This document shows positions 16,489 to 24,080 of a DNA stretch of 64,000 nt, piece after piece. The notes under the pieces were generated by a model. It had not been told where the DNA came from. It was given only the letters and a program-made list of their open reading frames with translations, and ran no database searches. A program made the position numbers and the translations under genes. The stretch spans positions 54,160 through 118,159 of the forward strand of contig NZ_JACBYP010000010.1 of the NCBI RefSeq assembly GCF_018982965.1. The letters are read 5' to 3'. Origin of the DNA: Streptomyces mayonensis. GTDB taxonomy: Bacteria > Actinomycetota > Actinomycetes > Streptomycetales > Streptomycetaceae. Within the stretch, counting starts at the first letter, position 1. Every line of letters starts with the position of its first letter.

Positions 16489-18135
16489 GTGGCCCCCACC
16501 TTCCGCCGTCAGACCCTCGCGGGCGAGATGCTGGTCCTCCAGCTCGCCATCGTCGTGGTCGTCCTGCTGGCGGTCGCCGCCGTCTCGCTCGCCCAGTCCC
16601 GGGCCACCTTCAACCGCGTCGAGGGCCGCCGGGTCACCGCCCTCGCCGAACAACTGGCCGCCACACCACTCGTCCGCAGCCAACTCCGGCGCCCTGTGCC
16701 GCAGGAAGCCCTCGCCCCGCTGGTCAACGCCACGCAGACGCAGTCCGGTGTCACCTCGGTCACGGTCGCCGACGCCGACGGCCGCGTCGTAAGCTCCACC
16801 GACCCCACGCTGATCGGGGCCCGGCTGCCGCGCGGCGAGGGCGCCGGCGTGACGCGCGGCTGGTCGGGGCCCCTGGCGGTGCAGGGCAGCCGGGAGCTCG
16901 TCGCCCAGGTCCCGGTGCTCGGCTCCACCGGGCGGACCCTCGGCCGCCATCTCGGGACCGTGATGGTCGGCGAGGCGGACCCGACGGTCTGGCAGCGTCT
17001 GAGCGGCGCGTCCTCCTACCTCCTCGCCTATCTCGGTACCGCCAGCGCACTCGGCGTGGCCGGCTCCTGGCTGCTGGCCCGGCGCGTCAAACGGCAGACC
17101 CTCGGCCTGGAGCCCCGCGAGATCGCCGGACTCGCCGAACACCGGGAGGCCATGCTCTACGGCATCGCCGAGGGCGTCGTCGCCCTCGACCCGCAGCACC
17201 GGCTCACCCTGGTCAACGAGATGGGCCGGCACCTGCTCGACCTGCCGTCCGACTGCGTCGGCCAGAACCTGGACGGCCTCGGCATCGACGGACGGCTGCG
17301 CGACGTCCTCGCCGGCGCCGCCTGCGACGCGGCCGGACCGCGCGACGAGGTCGTCGTCCGTCACGGGCGGGTCCTGGTGATGAACCGCATGACGGTCACC
17401 AAGGACGGCCGCCCGCTCGGCTCGGTCACCACCCTGCGCGACCGCACGGAGCTGGCCCGTCTCGAACGGGAGATCGGCTCCTTCCGCAGCACCTCCGAGC
17501 TGCTGCGCGCCCAGGCCCACGAGTTTGCCAACCAGCTGCACACCATCTCCGGACTCATCCAGATCGGCGAGCAGGACGAAGTGGTGCGCTACGTCCGGGC
17601 GCTCAGCCGGCGCCGCCAGTCCCTGGACGTCACCCTCAGCCGCCGGGTCCGCGACACCGCCGTGGCCGCGCTGATCACGGCGAAGTCGTCGCTGGCCGCC
17701 GAGCGCAGGGTCGCGTTGCGGGTCTCGGACCGTACCGCGCTCGACCGGCTGGCGCCCGAGGACGCCGCCGACGTGGCGACCGTGCTCGGCAACCTCGTCG
17801 ACAACGCCGTGGACGCCGCCGCGGGGCGCGGCGACGAGCACGAGGCGTGGGTCGAGGTCGAGTTGCGGCAGGACGCCGCCAGTGTCGAGATCGTGGTCCG
17901 CGACTCCGGACCCGGTGTGGCGCCCGAACTGGCCCGCGAGGTCTTCGACCACGGATTCACCACCAAGGCCGCCCGGCAGGGTGAGCGCGGCATCGGCCTG
18001 GCACTGACCCGGCTGGTCTGCGAACGCCACGGCGGCGAGATCTCGGTGACCAACACGCCCGAGGGTGCGATGTTCACCGCACGCATGACCGTCAGCCACC
18101 TCACCGACGCGGTGGCGGAAGGAGCAGCACCATGA
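16489..18135 (+). CDS. CitA/DcuS-type sensor histidine kinase
   Basis: The 548 residues show TM1 (MLVLQLAIVVVVLLAVAAVSLAQ) near residues 14-36, an extracytoplasmic sensor of about 130 residues, TM2 near 175-195, a PAS region, the phospho-acceptor box RAQAHEFANQLHTISGLIQ with His344, and a HATPase domain whose N box GNLVDNAVDAA is at 434-444, followed by GPGVAP and GERGIGLALTR. The H-x3-N spacing is characteristic of carboxylate sensors of the CitA/DcuS/DpiB group. It is divergent from tctCBA and coupled by ATGA to its response regulator, so it very likely induces the transporter when the carboxylate is outside. Confidence 0.93.
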   Translation: MAPTFRRQTLAGEMLVLQLAIVVVVLLAVAAVSLAQSRATFNRVEGRRVTALAEQLAATPLVRSQLRRPVPQEALAPLVNATQTQSGVTSVTVADADGRVVSSTDPTLIGARLPRGEGAGVTRGWSGPLAVQGSRELVAQVPVLGSTGRTLGRHLGTVMVGEADPTVWQRLSGASSYLLAYLGTASALGVAGSWLLARRVKRQTLGLEPREIAGLAEHREAMLYGIAEGVVALDPQHRLTLVNEMGRHLLDLPSDCVGQNLDGLGIDGRLRDVLAGAACDAAGPRDEVVVRHGRVLVMNRMTVTKDGRPLGSVTTLRDRTELARLEREIGSFRSTSELLRAQAHEFANQLHTISGLIQIGEQDEVVRYVRALSRRRQSLDVTLSRRVRDTAVAALITAKSSLAAERRVALRVSDRTALDRLAPEDAADVATVLGNLVDNAVDAAAGRGDEHEAWVEVELRQDAASVEIVVRDSGPGVAPELAREVFDHGFTTKAARQGERGIGLALTRLVCERHGGEISVTNTPEGAMFTARMTVSHLTDAVAEGAAP

Positions 18136-19463
18136 CGGATACGAGCGGCACGGCCGACGCGCCCGCCGGGGCCGGTACGACCCGTGCGGCGGGTGCGGCG
18201 GGTGCGTCCCCTGGGACGGCTGGGGCGAGAGCGCCCCGAGCGGTGGCGGGGATGGCTGCGGCCGCTGCGGTGGATGTGCCTCGTGCGAAGAGTGCGACGA
18301 GTGCGACGAGTGCGGCAGGTGTGGCAGGTGTGGTCCGCGGGGCTGCCGGGGCCGGTTCGTCGTCCCGTTCGTCCGCCGCCGCGCGTACGCCCCCTGCTGC
18401 GGTCGCCGGGGAGGGGCCGGCGGCGACCGTCTCCGGGCCTGAGTCCGCCCCCCGGCCGTTCCCCGTCTCCCGGCCGGCTCCCGCCTCCGGGACGGTGCCC
18501 GGGTCCGGGTCCGGGTCCGGGTTGGAGTGTGTGGTCGGGGCAACCGCGGCCGCCGGACCGGCATCCGTGTCGGGGCCGGATCCCGTGACAGGGCCGGCGG
18601 CCCCCGTGTCCGGACCGGTCCCTGCCCCCGGACCGGTGTTTGCCTCCGGACCGGTCCCTGCCTCCGGGCGGGAGCCCGTCTCCGGACCGGTGCCCGCCTC
18701 CGGACCGGCTCCCGCCTCCGCGCCGGAGGCGGGAGCCGGTGACGGAGTGATCCGGGTGCTCGTGGTCGACGACGACTTCATGGTGGCCCGAGTCCACCGC
18801 GCCTTCGTCGGCCGGGTCGAGCCCTTCCGGGTCGTCGGGGTCGCCGGCAGCGGGGAGGAAGCGCTCGCCGCCGTGGCCGAGCTGCGCCCCGACCTGGTCC
18901 TCCTCGACCTCTACCTGCCGGACGTCTTCGGCCTGGACGTCATCCCCCGGCTGCGTGCCGCGGGGCACCACTGCGACGTCATGGTCATCAGCGCGGCCCG
19001 CGAGGCGGACGCGGTGCGCGGGGCCGTCCGGAACGGTGTGGTCGACTACCTGCTCAAGCCCTTCGAGTTCGAGGACCTGCGGGTACGGCTGGAGCGCTAC
19101 GCCGTCCAGCGGGGCCGGCTGCTCGGCGCGGTGGTGCACAGCCAGGCGGACGTCGACCGGGCGCTGGCCAAGACCGCGCCCGCCGCCGCGGCCCCGGTGC
19201 TGCCCAAGGGCATGAGCGTGGAGACGGCCGAGCTGGTCGAGCAGACCCTGCGCGACGCGGACGGCACCCTGTCCGCGAGCGAGTGCGCGGCGCTGACCGG
19301 CGTCTCCCGCGTCAGCGCCCGCCGCTACCTGGAGTACTTCCACACCGTCGGAGCCGCGGACGTCTCCCTGCGCTACGGCGTGGCCGGGCGCCCCGAGCGC
19401 CGCTACCGCTTCCGGGGCGCGGTCACCGGCGGCCTGGCGCTCCCGCCCGCAGTCCGTCCATGA
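18132..19463 (+). CDS. CitB/DpiA-type response regulator with long repeat-rich N-terminal extension
   Basis: The receiver domain begins only at residue ~207 (IRVLVVDDDF; phospho-acceptor in LVLLDLYLPD), and the C-terminal half is the CitB-type helix-turn-helix (LSASECAALTGVSRVSARRYLEYF). Normal family members are about 220-240 residues, so the first ~205 residues are extra. They are Ala/Gly/Pro/Ser-rich and include hexapeptide repeats of the type GPVPAS. The ATG at 18132 overlaps the kinase stop and has AAGGAG eight bases upstream, so translation of the extension is expected. An internal GTG at 18747 with GGGAG upstream would give a normal-sized protein. The 3' end overlaps the convergent TetR gene by 41 bases. 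Confidence 0.88.
   Translation: MTDTSGTADAPAGAGTTRAAGAAGASPGTAGARAPRAVAGMAAAAAVDVPRAKSATSATSAAGVAGVVRGAAGAGSSSRSSAAARTPPAAVAGEGPAATVSGPESAPRPFPVSRPAPASGTVPGSGSGSGLECVVGATAAAGPASVSGPDPVTGPAAPVSGPVPAPGPVFASGPVPASGREPVSGPVPASGPAPASAPEAGAGDGVIRVLVVDDDFMVARVHRAFVGRVEPFRVVGVAGSGEEALAAVAELRPDLVLLDLYLPDVFGLDVIPRLRAAGHHCDVMVISAAREADAVRGAVRNGVVDYLLKPFEFEDLRVRLERYAVQRGRLLGAVVHSQADVDRALAKTAPAAAAPVLPKGMSVETAELVEQTLRDADGTLSASECAALTGVSRVSARRYLEYFHTVGAADVSLRYGVAGRPERRYRFRGAVTGGLALPPAVRP
18612..18719. repeat. Six tandem copies of an 18-bp unit inside the response regulator gene
   Basis: Copies start at 18612, 18630, 18648, 18666, 18684 and 18702; the consensus is GGACCGGTSCCTGCCTCC. Copy 4 is the most divergent. 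Each codes for a hexapeptide close to GPVPAS. Other simple runs, such as GGGTCC triplets near 18490-18520 and ACGAGTGCG near 18290, lie in the same extension. Confidence 0.9.
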
Positions 19464-20016
19464 CGAGGTCGAACAGCCGCGTCACCCTGGGTTGCCAGTC
19501 CTCGCTCGCGTCGACCTGCCAGAGGCCGCCGATGGCCAGGAAGAAGTCGTCCGCGGACACGCCGGGACGGATGGTGCCGGCCTTCTCGTTGGCGCGGAGC
19601 AGGAGTTCGGTCGCCTCCATGACCGGGGCGGGCTCCGGTTTGGCGGGGCCGCCGGGCGCACTCGTGACCAGCCGTATCGCGTCCGCCAGGCCGGCCTTGG
19701 TCAGGGCGAACCTGGCGATCCGGTCCATCCACTCCCGCAGCGCGCGGTCGGGTTCCCGGGTGGCCAGCAGCTCGGGGGCGGCGTCGGCGGCCTGCTGCAT
19801 CTCGTAGCGGTAGACCTCCAGGACGAGCGCCTCGCGGTGCGGGAAATTGCGGTAGAACGTGCCCTGGCCGACCTCCGCCTTCTTGGCGATCGTGCTCAGG
19901 GGGACGTTCGCGCAGCGCGTCAGCTCCTCCGTGGCCACGCGCAGGATGCGCTCGCGGTTGCGCTGTGCGTCCGAACGCAGGGGCGTTTCCGACTTGTCCC
20001 TCTTCGGCTGTGGCAC
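19423..20016 (-). CDS. TetR family regulator of the molybdenum hydroxylase operon
   Basis: A 197-residue TetR protein with the DNA-binding domain at residues 18-65 (RERILRVATEELTRC...VGQGTFYRNFPHREALV) and an SbtR-like C-terminal domain (ADAIRLVTSAPG...ADDFFLAIGGLWQV). It lies divergent from the three-subunit molybdenum hydroxylase genes, and the 260-bp spacer contains two copies of CGGACA-NN-TGTCCG. It is therefore the probable repressor of that operon and of itself. Its last 41 bases overlap the end of the response regulator gene on the other strand. Confidence 0.9.
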   Translation of the reverse strand: MPQPKRDKSETPLRSDAQRNRERILRVATEELTRCANVPLSTIAKKAEVGQGTFYRNFPHREALVLEVYRYEMQQAADAAPELLATREPDRALREWMDRIARFALTKAGLADAIRLVTSAPGGPAKPEPAPVMEATELLLRANEKAGTIRPGVSADDFFLAIGGLWQVDASEDWQPRVTRLFDLVMDGLRAGAPGRR

Positions 20017-20060
20017 CAGTCCTCCTCCCGGATCCGTGGCCGAATCCCGTCCTTGCTAAC

Positions 20061-20074
20061 CGGACAACTGTCCG
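20061..20074. promoter_or_regulatory. Operator palindrome 1, CGGACA-AC-TGTCCG
   Basis: The 6-bp arms are perfect inverted repeats, flanked by TAAC and TTA so that the symmetry extends further. It lies 45 bases before the TetR start. A second site of the same design lies 31 bp away, centre to centre. Binding by the adjacent TetR is inferred. Confidence 0.7.
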
Positions 20075-20091
20075 TTACGTTTCCCAGTGAG

Positions 20092-20105
20092 CGGACAGCT
20101 GTCCG
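20092..20105. promoter_or_regulatory. Operator palindrome 2, CGGACAGCTGTCCG
   Basis: A perfect 14-bp palindrome in the TetR/molybdenum-hydroxylase spacer, followed by GTTAG, the mirror of the CTAAC before site 1. The 31-bp spacing is close to three helical turns. Confidence 0.7.
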
Positions 20106-20276
20106 GTTAGTGCTCACTCTAACGGCGAACGCGGCCGGGGTACCGGCCGGTGGCCCTGGGCCGCGCACGACACGGACGGACCCACGGCCCCGGCCCCTTT
20201 CCGCGGCCACCGCACTCAGTTTCCCCCACCACCGGACAACGAAGAAGCTGTCACCAGACTCCAGAGAAGGCTGATC

Positions 20277-20873
20277 ATGGCCCCAGCACCCTCCTCGACG
20301 TCCAGCGCCGTCACCCTGAACATCAACGGCGAGAAGCACCGGCTGACCGTCGACCACCGCACCACCCTGCTCGACGCCCTGCGCGAGCGGCTCGATCTCA
20401 CCGGCACCAAGAAGGGCTGCGACCAGGGACAGTGCGGCGCCTGCACCGTCCTGGTGGACGGACGCCGCGCCGTGTCCTGCCTGAACCTCGCGGTCGCCGC
20501 CGAGGGGCGCGAGATCACCACCATCGAGGGCATGGCGGAGGGCGACCGGCTGCACCCCGTGCAGCAGGCCTTCCTCGACCTCGACGGCTACCAGTGCGGC
20601 TACTGCACCCCCGGCCAGATCTGCTCGGCGATCGCCGTCATCGAGGAGCACGCGGCAGGCTGGCCCAGCGCGGCCACCGACGACGTGCGGCCCGAGGCCG
20701 GGCCGCCACCCCTGACGCCGGACGAGATCCGGGAAAGGATGAGCGGCAACCTGTGCCGCTGCGGCGCCTACGTCTCCATCGTCCAGGCCGTCACCCGGGC
20801 CGCCGAGGCCCACGAGGCCTCCGCCGGTGACGAGGGCACCCCGGCCGAGACCGTGAAGGGGGCGGCGGCATGA
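20277..20873 (+). CDS. Molybdenum hydroxylase, [2Fe-2S] subunit (PaoA/YagT-like)
   Basis: The 198 residues carry both iron-sulfur domains of the xanthine oxidase family small subunit: the plant-ferredoxin-type KKGCDQGQCGACTVLVDG with a further Cys at AVSC, then the all-helical domain with QCGYCTPGQIC and GNLCRCGAY. It passes electrons from the molybdenum centre to FAD. No twin-arginine signal is present, unlike the periplasmic E. coli PaoA, so a cytosolic enzyme is expected. It is first in the operon, 171 bp from the nearest TetR operator, and overlaps the FAD gene by ATGA. Confidence 0.93.
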   Translation: MAPAPSSTSSAVTLNINGEKHRLTVDHRTTLLDALRERLDLTGTKKGCDQGQCGACTVLVDGRRAVSCLNLAVAAEGREITTIEGMAEGDRLHPVQQAFLDLDGYQCGYCTPGQICSAIAVIEEHAAGWPSAATDDVRPEAGPPPLTPDEIRERMSGNLCRCGAYVSIVQAVTRAAEAHEASAGDEGTPAETVKGAAA

Positions 20874-21862
20874 GGGAGTTCGGATACCAGCGCGCCGACG
20901 ACGTCTCCGGCGCGGTGGCACTGCTCGCCGCCGACCCGGACGCCCGCTTCCTCGGCGGCGGCACCAACCTCGTCGACCTCATGAAGACCGGAGTGGAGCG
21001 CCCCGCCCGCCTCGTCGACGTCCGCGAACTGCCCCTGGACACCGTCGAGGCGACCGTCGACGGCGGCCTGCGCATCGGCGCCACCGTCACCAACAGCGAC
21101 CTCGCGGCCCACCCCGACGTGCGCCGCCGCTACCCCGCGCTGACCCAGGCCGTCCTGGCCGGAGCCTCCGGACAGCTGCGCAACATGGCCACCGTCGGCG
21201 GCAACCTGCTCCAGCGCACCCGCTGCGGCTACTTCACCGACCTGAGCAGGCCCTGCAACAAGCGCGCCCCCGGCAGCGGCTGCTCCGCCGTCACCGGCGA
21301 GCACCACAACCACGCGATCCTCGGCGCCACCGACCACTGCGTGGCCACCCACCCCTCGGACATGGGCGTGGCCCTCGCGGCCTTCGACGCCGTCGTGACC
21401 TACGAGACCCTGGACGGCCCGGGCGAACTGCCGCTGGCCGACTTCTACCTCCCCGTGGGCGACACCCCGCACCGGGAGACCGCCCTGCCGTCCGGTGCGC
21501 TGATCACCGGCGTCACGCTGCCGCCCGCACCGGTCGCCGCCCGCTCCCGCTACCGCAAGGTGCGCGAGCGTGCCTCGTACGCCTTCGCGATCGGCTCCGT
21601 CGCCGCCGCGCTCGACATCGAGGACGGCGTCGTGCGCGAGGCCCGGCTGGCCTTCGGCGCGGTCGCCTCCCGGCCCTGGCGGGCCCACGCGGCCGAGGCC
21701 GTCCTCACCGGCGCACCGGCCGACGGCGACACCTTCGCCGCCGCAGCCGACGCCGAACTCGCGGCCGCCAGGCCGCTGCCCGACAACGGATACAAGGTGA
21801 CCCTCATGCGCAACCTCGCGGTGGCCGTGCTCACCGAACTCGCCGAGGAGGCCGCCCGATGA
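20870..21862 (+). CDS. Molybdenum hydroxylase, FAD subunit with extra [4Fe-4S] motif (PaoB/YagS-like)
   Basis: A 330-residue FAD_binding_5 protein: FLGGGTNLVDLMK near residue 25 binds FAD pyrophosphate, then ATVGGNLLQRTRCGYF. The insert between about residues 115 and 155 holds cysteines in TRCGYF, RPCNKR, GSGCSA and DHCVATHPSDM, the pattern of the PaoB/4-hydroxybenzoyl-CoA reductase type that carries an additional [4Fe-4S] cluster. This marks the enzyme as the aldehyde-oxidoreductase (PaoABC) branch rather than plain xanthine dehydrogenase. It overlaps its neighbours at both ends. Confidence 0.92.
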   Translation: MREFGYQRADDVSGAVALLAADPDARFLGGGTNLVDLMKTGVERPARLVDVRELPLDTVEATVDGGLRIGATVTNSDLAAHPDVRRRYPALTQAVLAGASGQLRNMATVGGNLLQRTRCGYFTDLSRPCNKRAPGSGCSAVTGEHHNHAILGATDHCVATHPSDMGVALAAFDAVVTYETLDGPGELPLADFYLPVGDTPHRETALPSGALITGVTLPPAPVAARSRYRKVRERASYAFAIGSVAAALDIEDGVVREARLAFGAVASRPWRAHAAEAVLTGAPADGDTFAAAADAELAAARPLPDNGYKVTLMRNLAVAVLTELAEEAAR

Positions 21863-24003
21863 CCACCGCCACGAGCGGCCGTACGAGGCTCAGGGGCGTC
21901 GTCGGCACCGCGCACACCCGCGTCGAGGGCCGTGACAAGGTCACCGGAGCCGCCCGCTACGCAGGCGAGGTCCCGTTCGCCGACCTCGCCCACGGCTGGC
22001 TGGTGCTGTCCACCGTCGCCCGCGGCCGGATCCGCGCGGTCGAGACCGGGCCGGTCCTCGCCATGCCGGGCGTGCTCGCCGTCCTGCACCACGGCAACGC
22101 CCCGCGCCTCGTCACCGACTACGCCGGGCTGATGGGCATGACGCCGGACCCCACCGCCGCCGTCTTCCAGCAGGACCGGGTGCCCCACGTGGGCTGGCCC
22201 GTCGCCCTCGTCGTCGCCGAGACGTCCGAGCAGGCCCGGGAGGCCGCCGAGGCCCTCGTCGTCGCCTACGACGAGGAACCCCACGACACCGAGCTCACCA
22301 CGGACCACCCCGACGCCCACCCGGTCGGCGGCGTCATGCCCGCCGAGACCGGCAAGGGCGACCTGGCGGCCGGTCTCGCCGCCTCCGCCGCCGTGGTCGA
22401 CGAGGAGTACACCACTCCCGAAGAGCACCACAGCATGATGGAGCCGCACGCCGCCACGGCCCGGTGGGACGGAGGCCGGCTGGAGGTCGTCGACTCCAAC
22501 CAGGGCACCACCTGGATCCAGGGCGAACTGGCCAGCATGTTCTCCCTGGACGCGTCCGCGGTGCGGGTGCGCTCCGAGCACATCGGCGGCGGCTTCGGCA
22601 GCAAGGGCCTGCGCGCCCACCAGGTCGCCGCCGTGATGGCCGCGACCGAGCTGCAGCGGCCGGTGCGCGTGGTGATGACACGGCGCCAGATGTTCTCCCT
22701 GGCCGGCTACCGCAGCCCCACCGCGCAGCGGGTCAGGCTCGGCTCCGACGCCGACGGCCGGCTGCTCGCCCTGGAGCACCGCTCACTGAGCCGGACGTCC
22801 ACCGTCTACGAGTTCGTCGAGCCCAGCGCGGGTGTCGCCCGGGTGATGTACGACGCGGACGCCCACCACACGGCGAACCACGTCGTACCGCTCGACGTGC
22901 CGTCCCCGACGTTCATGCGCGCGCCCGGCGAGGCACCCGGGTCCTTCGCGATCGAGTCGGCCCTCGACGAACTCGCCGAGCGCCTCGGCGTCGACCCGGT
23001 CGAACTGCGCCTGCGCAACGAGCCCGAGGTCGGCCCCGTCTCCGGCCTGCCCTTCAGCACCCGCAACCTGGACGCCTGCTTCCGCGAGGGGGCCCGGCGG
23101 TTCGGCTGGGCGGAGCGCGACCCCCGCCCCGGCGTACGCCGCGACGGACGCTGGCTGCTGGGCACGGGCACGGCCGCCGCCTCCTTCCACTCGGGCGCGG
23201 GGCCCTCCACGGCCACCGTGACCGCGGAGGCCGACGGCGGCTTCACCGTGCGGATCTCCGCCGCGGACATCGGTACCGGCGCCCGCACGGCGCTCACCCT
23301 TGTCGCCGCCGACGCCCTGGAGGTCGCGCCCGAGCGGGTGCGGGTCAGGATCGGGGACAGCGACTTCGGCCCCGCCATGATCGCGGGCGGCTCGATGGGC
23401 ACCCGTTCCTGGGCCTGGGCGGTCACGGAGGCGGCCGGCGAACTGCGCGAGCGGCTCGCCCTGGGCGTCACGGTCCCGCCGGAGGGCATCACCGTACGGT
23501 CCGACACCACCGCCGCCCTCGGCGCCCTCGCCCAGAAGGAACGGCACTCCTTCGGGGCGCAGTTCGCCGAGGTCGCCGTGGACACCGCGACCGGCGAGGT
23601 AAGGGTGCGCCGCATGCTGGGCATCTTCGCGGCGGGCCGGATCGTCAACCCGCTCACCGCCCGCAACCAGCTCGTCGGCGGCATGGTCTGGGGCATCTCC
23701 ATGGCCCTGCACGAGGAGGCCGTACGGGACCGGACGAGCGGCGGCCTCTACGCCCCCGACCTCGCCGGGTACCACGTGGCCACCAACGCCGACGTGGGGG
23801 ACGTCCAGGCGGACTGGGTGGACGACGCCGACCCGGACGACCCGGTCGGCATCAAGGGCGTCGGCGAGATCGGCGTCGTGGGCGCCGCGGCGGCCGTCGC
23901 CAACGCCGTCCGCCACGCGACGGGGGTGCGCCACCGCCACCTCCCGATCCGGCCCGACCGGGTGCTGTCGGCGGCGGGCACGAACGGAGAGCGGCGGTCA
24001 TGA
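21859..24003 (+). CDS. Molybdenum hydroxylase, molybdopterin subunit (PaoC/YagR-like)
   Basis: The 714-residue catalytic subunit contains EGRDKVTGAARYAGE at the N-terminus, the cofactor-binding IGGGFGSKG near residue 245, MRAPGEAPGSFAIESALDE near 355, and the catalytic glutamate in KGVGEIG (Glu670). The architecture fits aldehyde oxidoreductases of the PaoC group, which use a bis- or mono-dinucleotide molybdopterin inserted by an XdhC-type chaperone. That chaperone is encoded 78 bases downstream. Its substrate range is unknown; aromatic aldehydes are typical of the family. Confidence 0.93.
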   Translation: MTTATSGRTRLRGVVGTAHTRVEGRDKVTGAARYAGEVPFADLAHGWLVLSTVARGRIRAVETGPVLAMPGVLAVLHHGNAPRLVTDYAGLMGMTPDPTAAVFQQDRVPHVGWPVALVVAETSEQAREAAEALVVAYDEEPHDTELTTDHPDAHPVGGVMPAETGKGDLAAGLAASAAVVDEEYTTPEEHHSMMEPHAATARWDGGRLEVVDSNQGTTWIQGELASMFSLDASAVRVRSEHIGGGFGSKGLRAHQVAAVMAATELQRPVRVVMTRRQMFSLAGYRSPTAQRVRLGSDADGRLLALEHRSLSRTSTVYEFVEPSAGVARVMYDADAHHTANHVVPLDVPSPTFMRAPGEAPGSFAIESALDELAERLGVDPVELRLRNEPEVGPVSGLPFSTRNLDACFREGARRFGWAERDPRPGVRRDGRWLLGTGTAAASFHSGAGPSTATVTAEADGGFTVRISAADIGTGARTALTLVAADALEVAPERVRVRIGDSDFGPAMIAGGSMGTRSWAWAVTEAAGELRERLALGVTVPPEGITVRSDTTAALGALAQKERHSFGAQFAEVAVDTATGEVRVRRMLGIFAAGRIVNPLTARNQLVGGMVWGISMALHEEAVRDRTSGGLYAPDLAGYHVATNADVGDVQADWVDDADPDDPVGIKGVGEIGVVGAAAAVANAVRHATGVRHRHLPIRPDRVLSAAGTNGERRS

Positions 24004-24080
24004 ATGCAGGAGCGGCGGTCATGAAGGGAGGACGACGGCCATGAACGGAGGAGCGACGGCCGTGAACGGAGGAGCGGCGG
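23980..24080 (+). repeat. Five ~20-bp tandem repeats, each carrying start/stop and Shine-Dalgarno-like bases
   Basis: Units begin at 23980, 24000, 24021, 24041 and 24062 and resemble ATGAACGGAGGAGCGGCGGTC. The first is inside the end of the molybdopterin-subunit gene; the others fill the whole gap to the xdhC-like start at 24081. Units 2-4 contain ATGA and most contain GGAG or GGAGG, so each recreates a miniature initiation region; the last one supplies the ribosome-binding site of the chaperone gene. Confidence 0.9.

Noticed and set aside
15688..18564. A 958-codon open frame on the minus strand across the transporter/two-component region
   Set aside because: Its translation is Arg/Gly/Pro-rich without family resemblance and it overlaps well-supported tctC, kinase and regulator genes in other frames; it is a GC-rich shadow.
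18101..18781. A minus-strand gene opposite the low-complexity response-regulator extension
   Set aside because: Its product is a mirror of the repeats (Gly/Ala/Thr/Pro) with no start signal or family similarity.
24004..24080. Tiny leader peptides between the molybdopterin subunit and xdhC
   Set aside because: The short ATG frames are by-products of the tandem repeats; they might be translated, but nothing supports a functional peptide.
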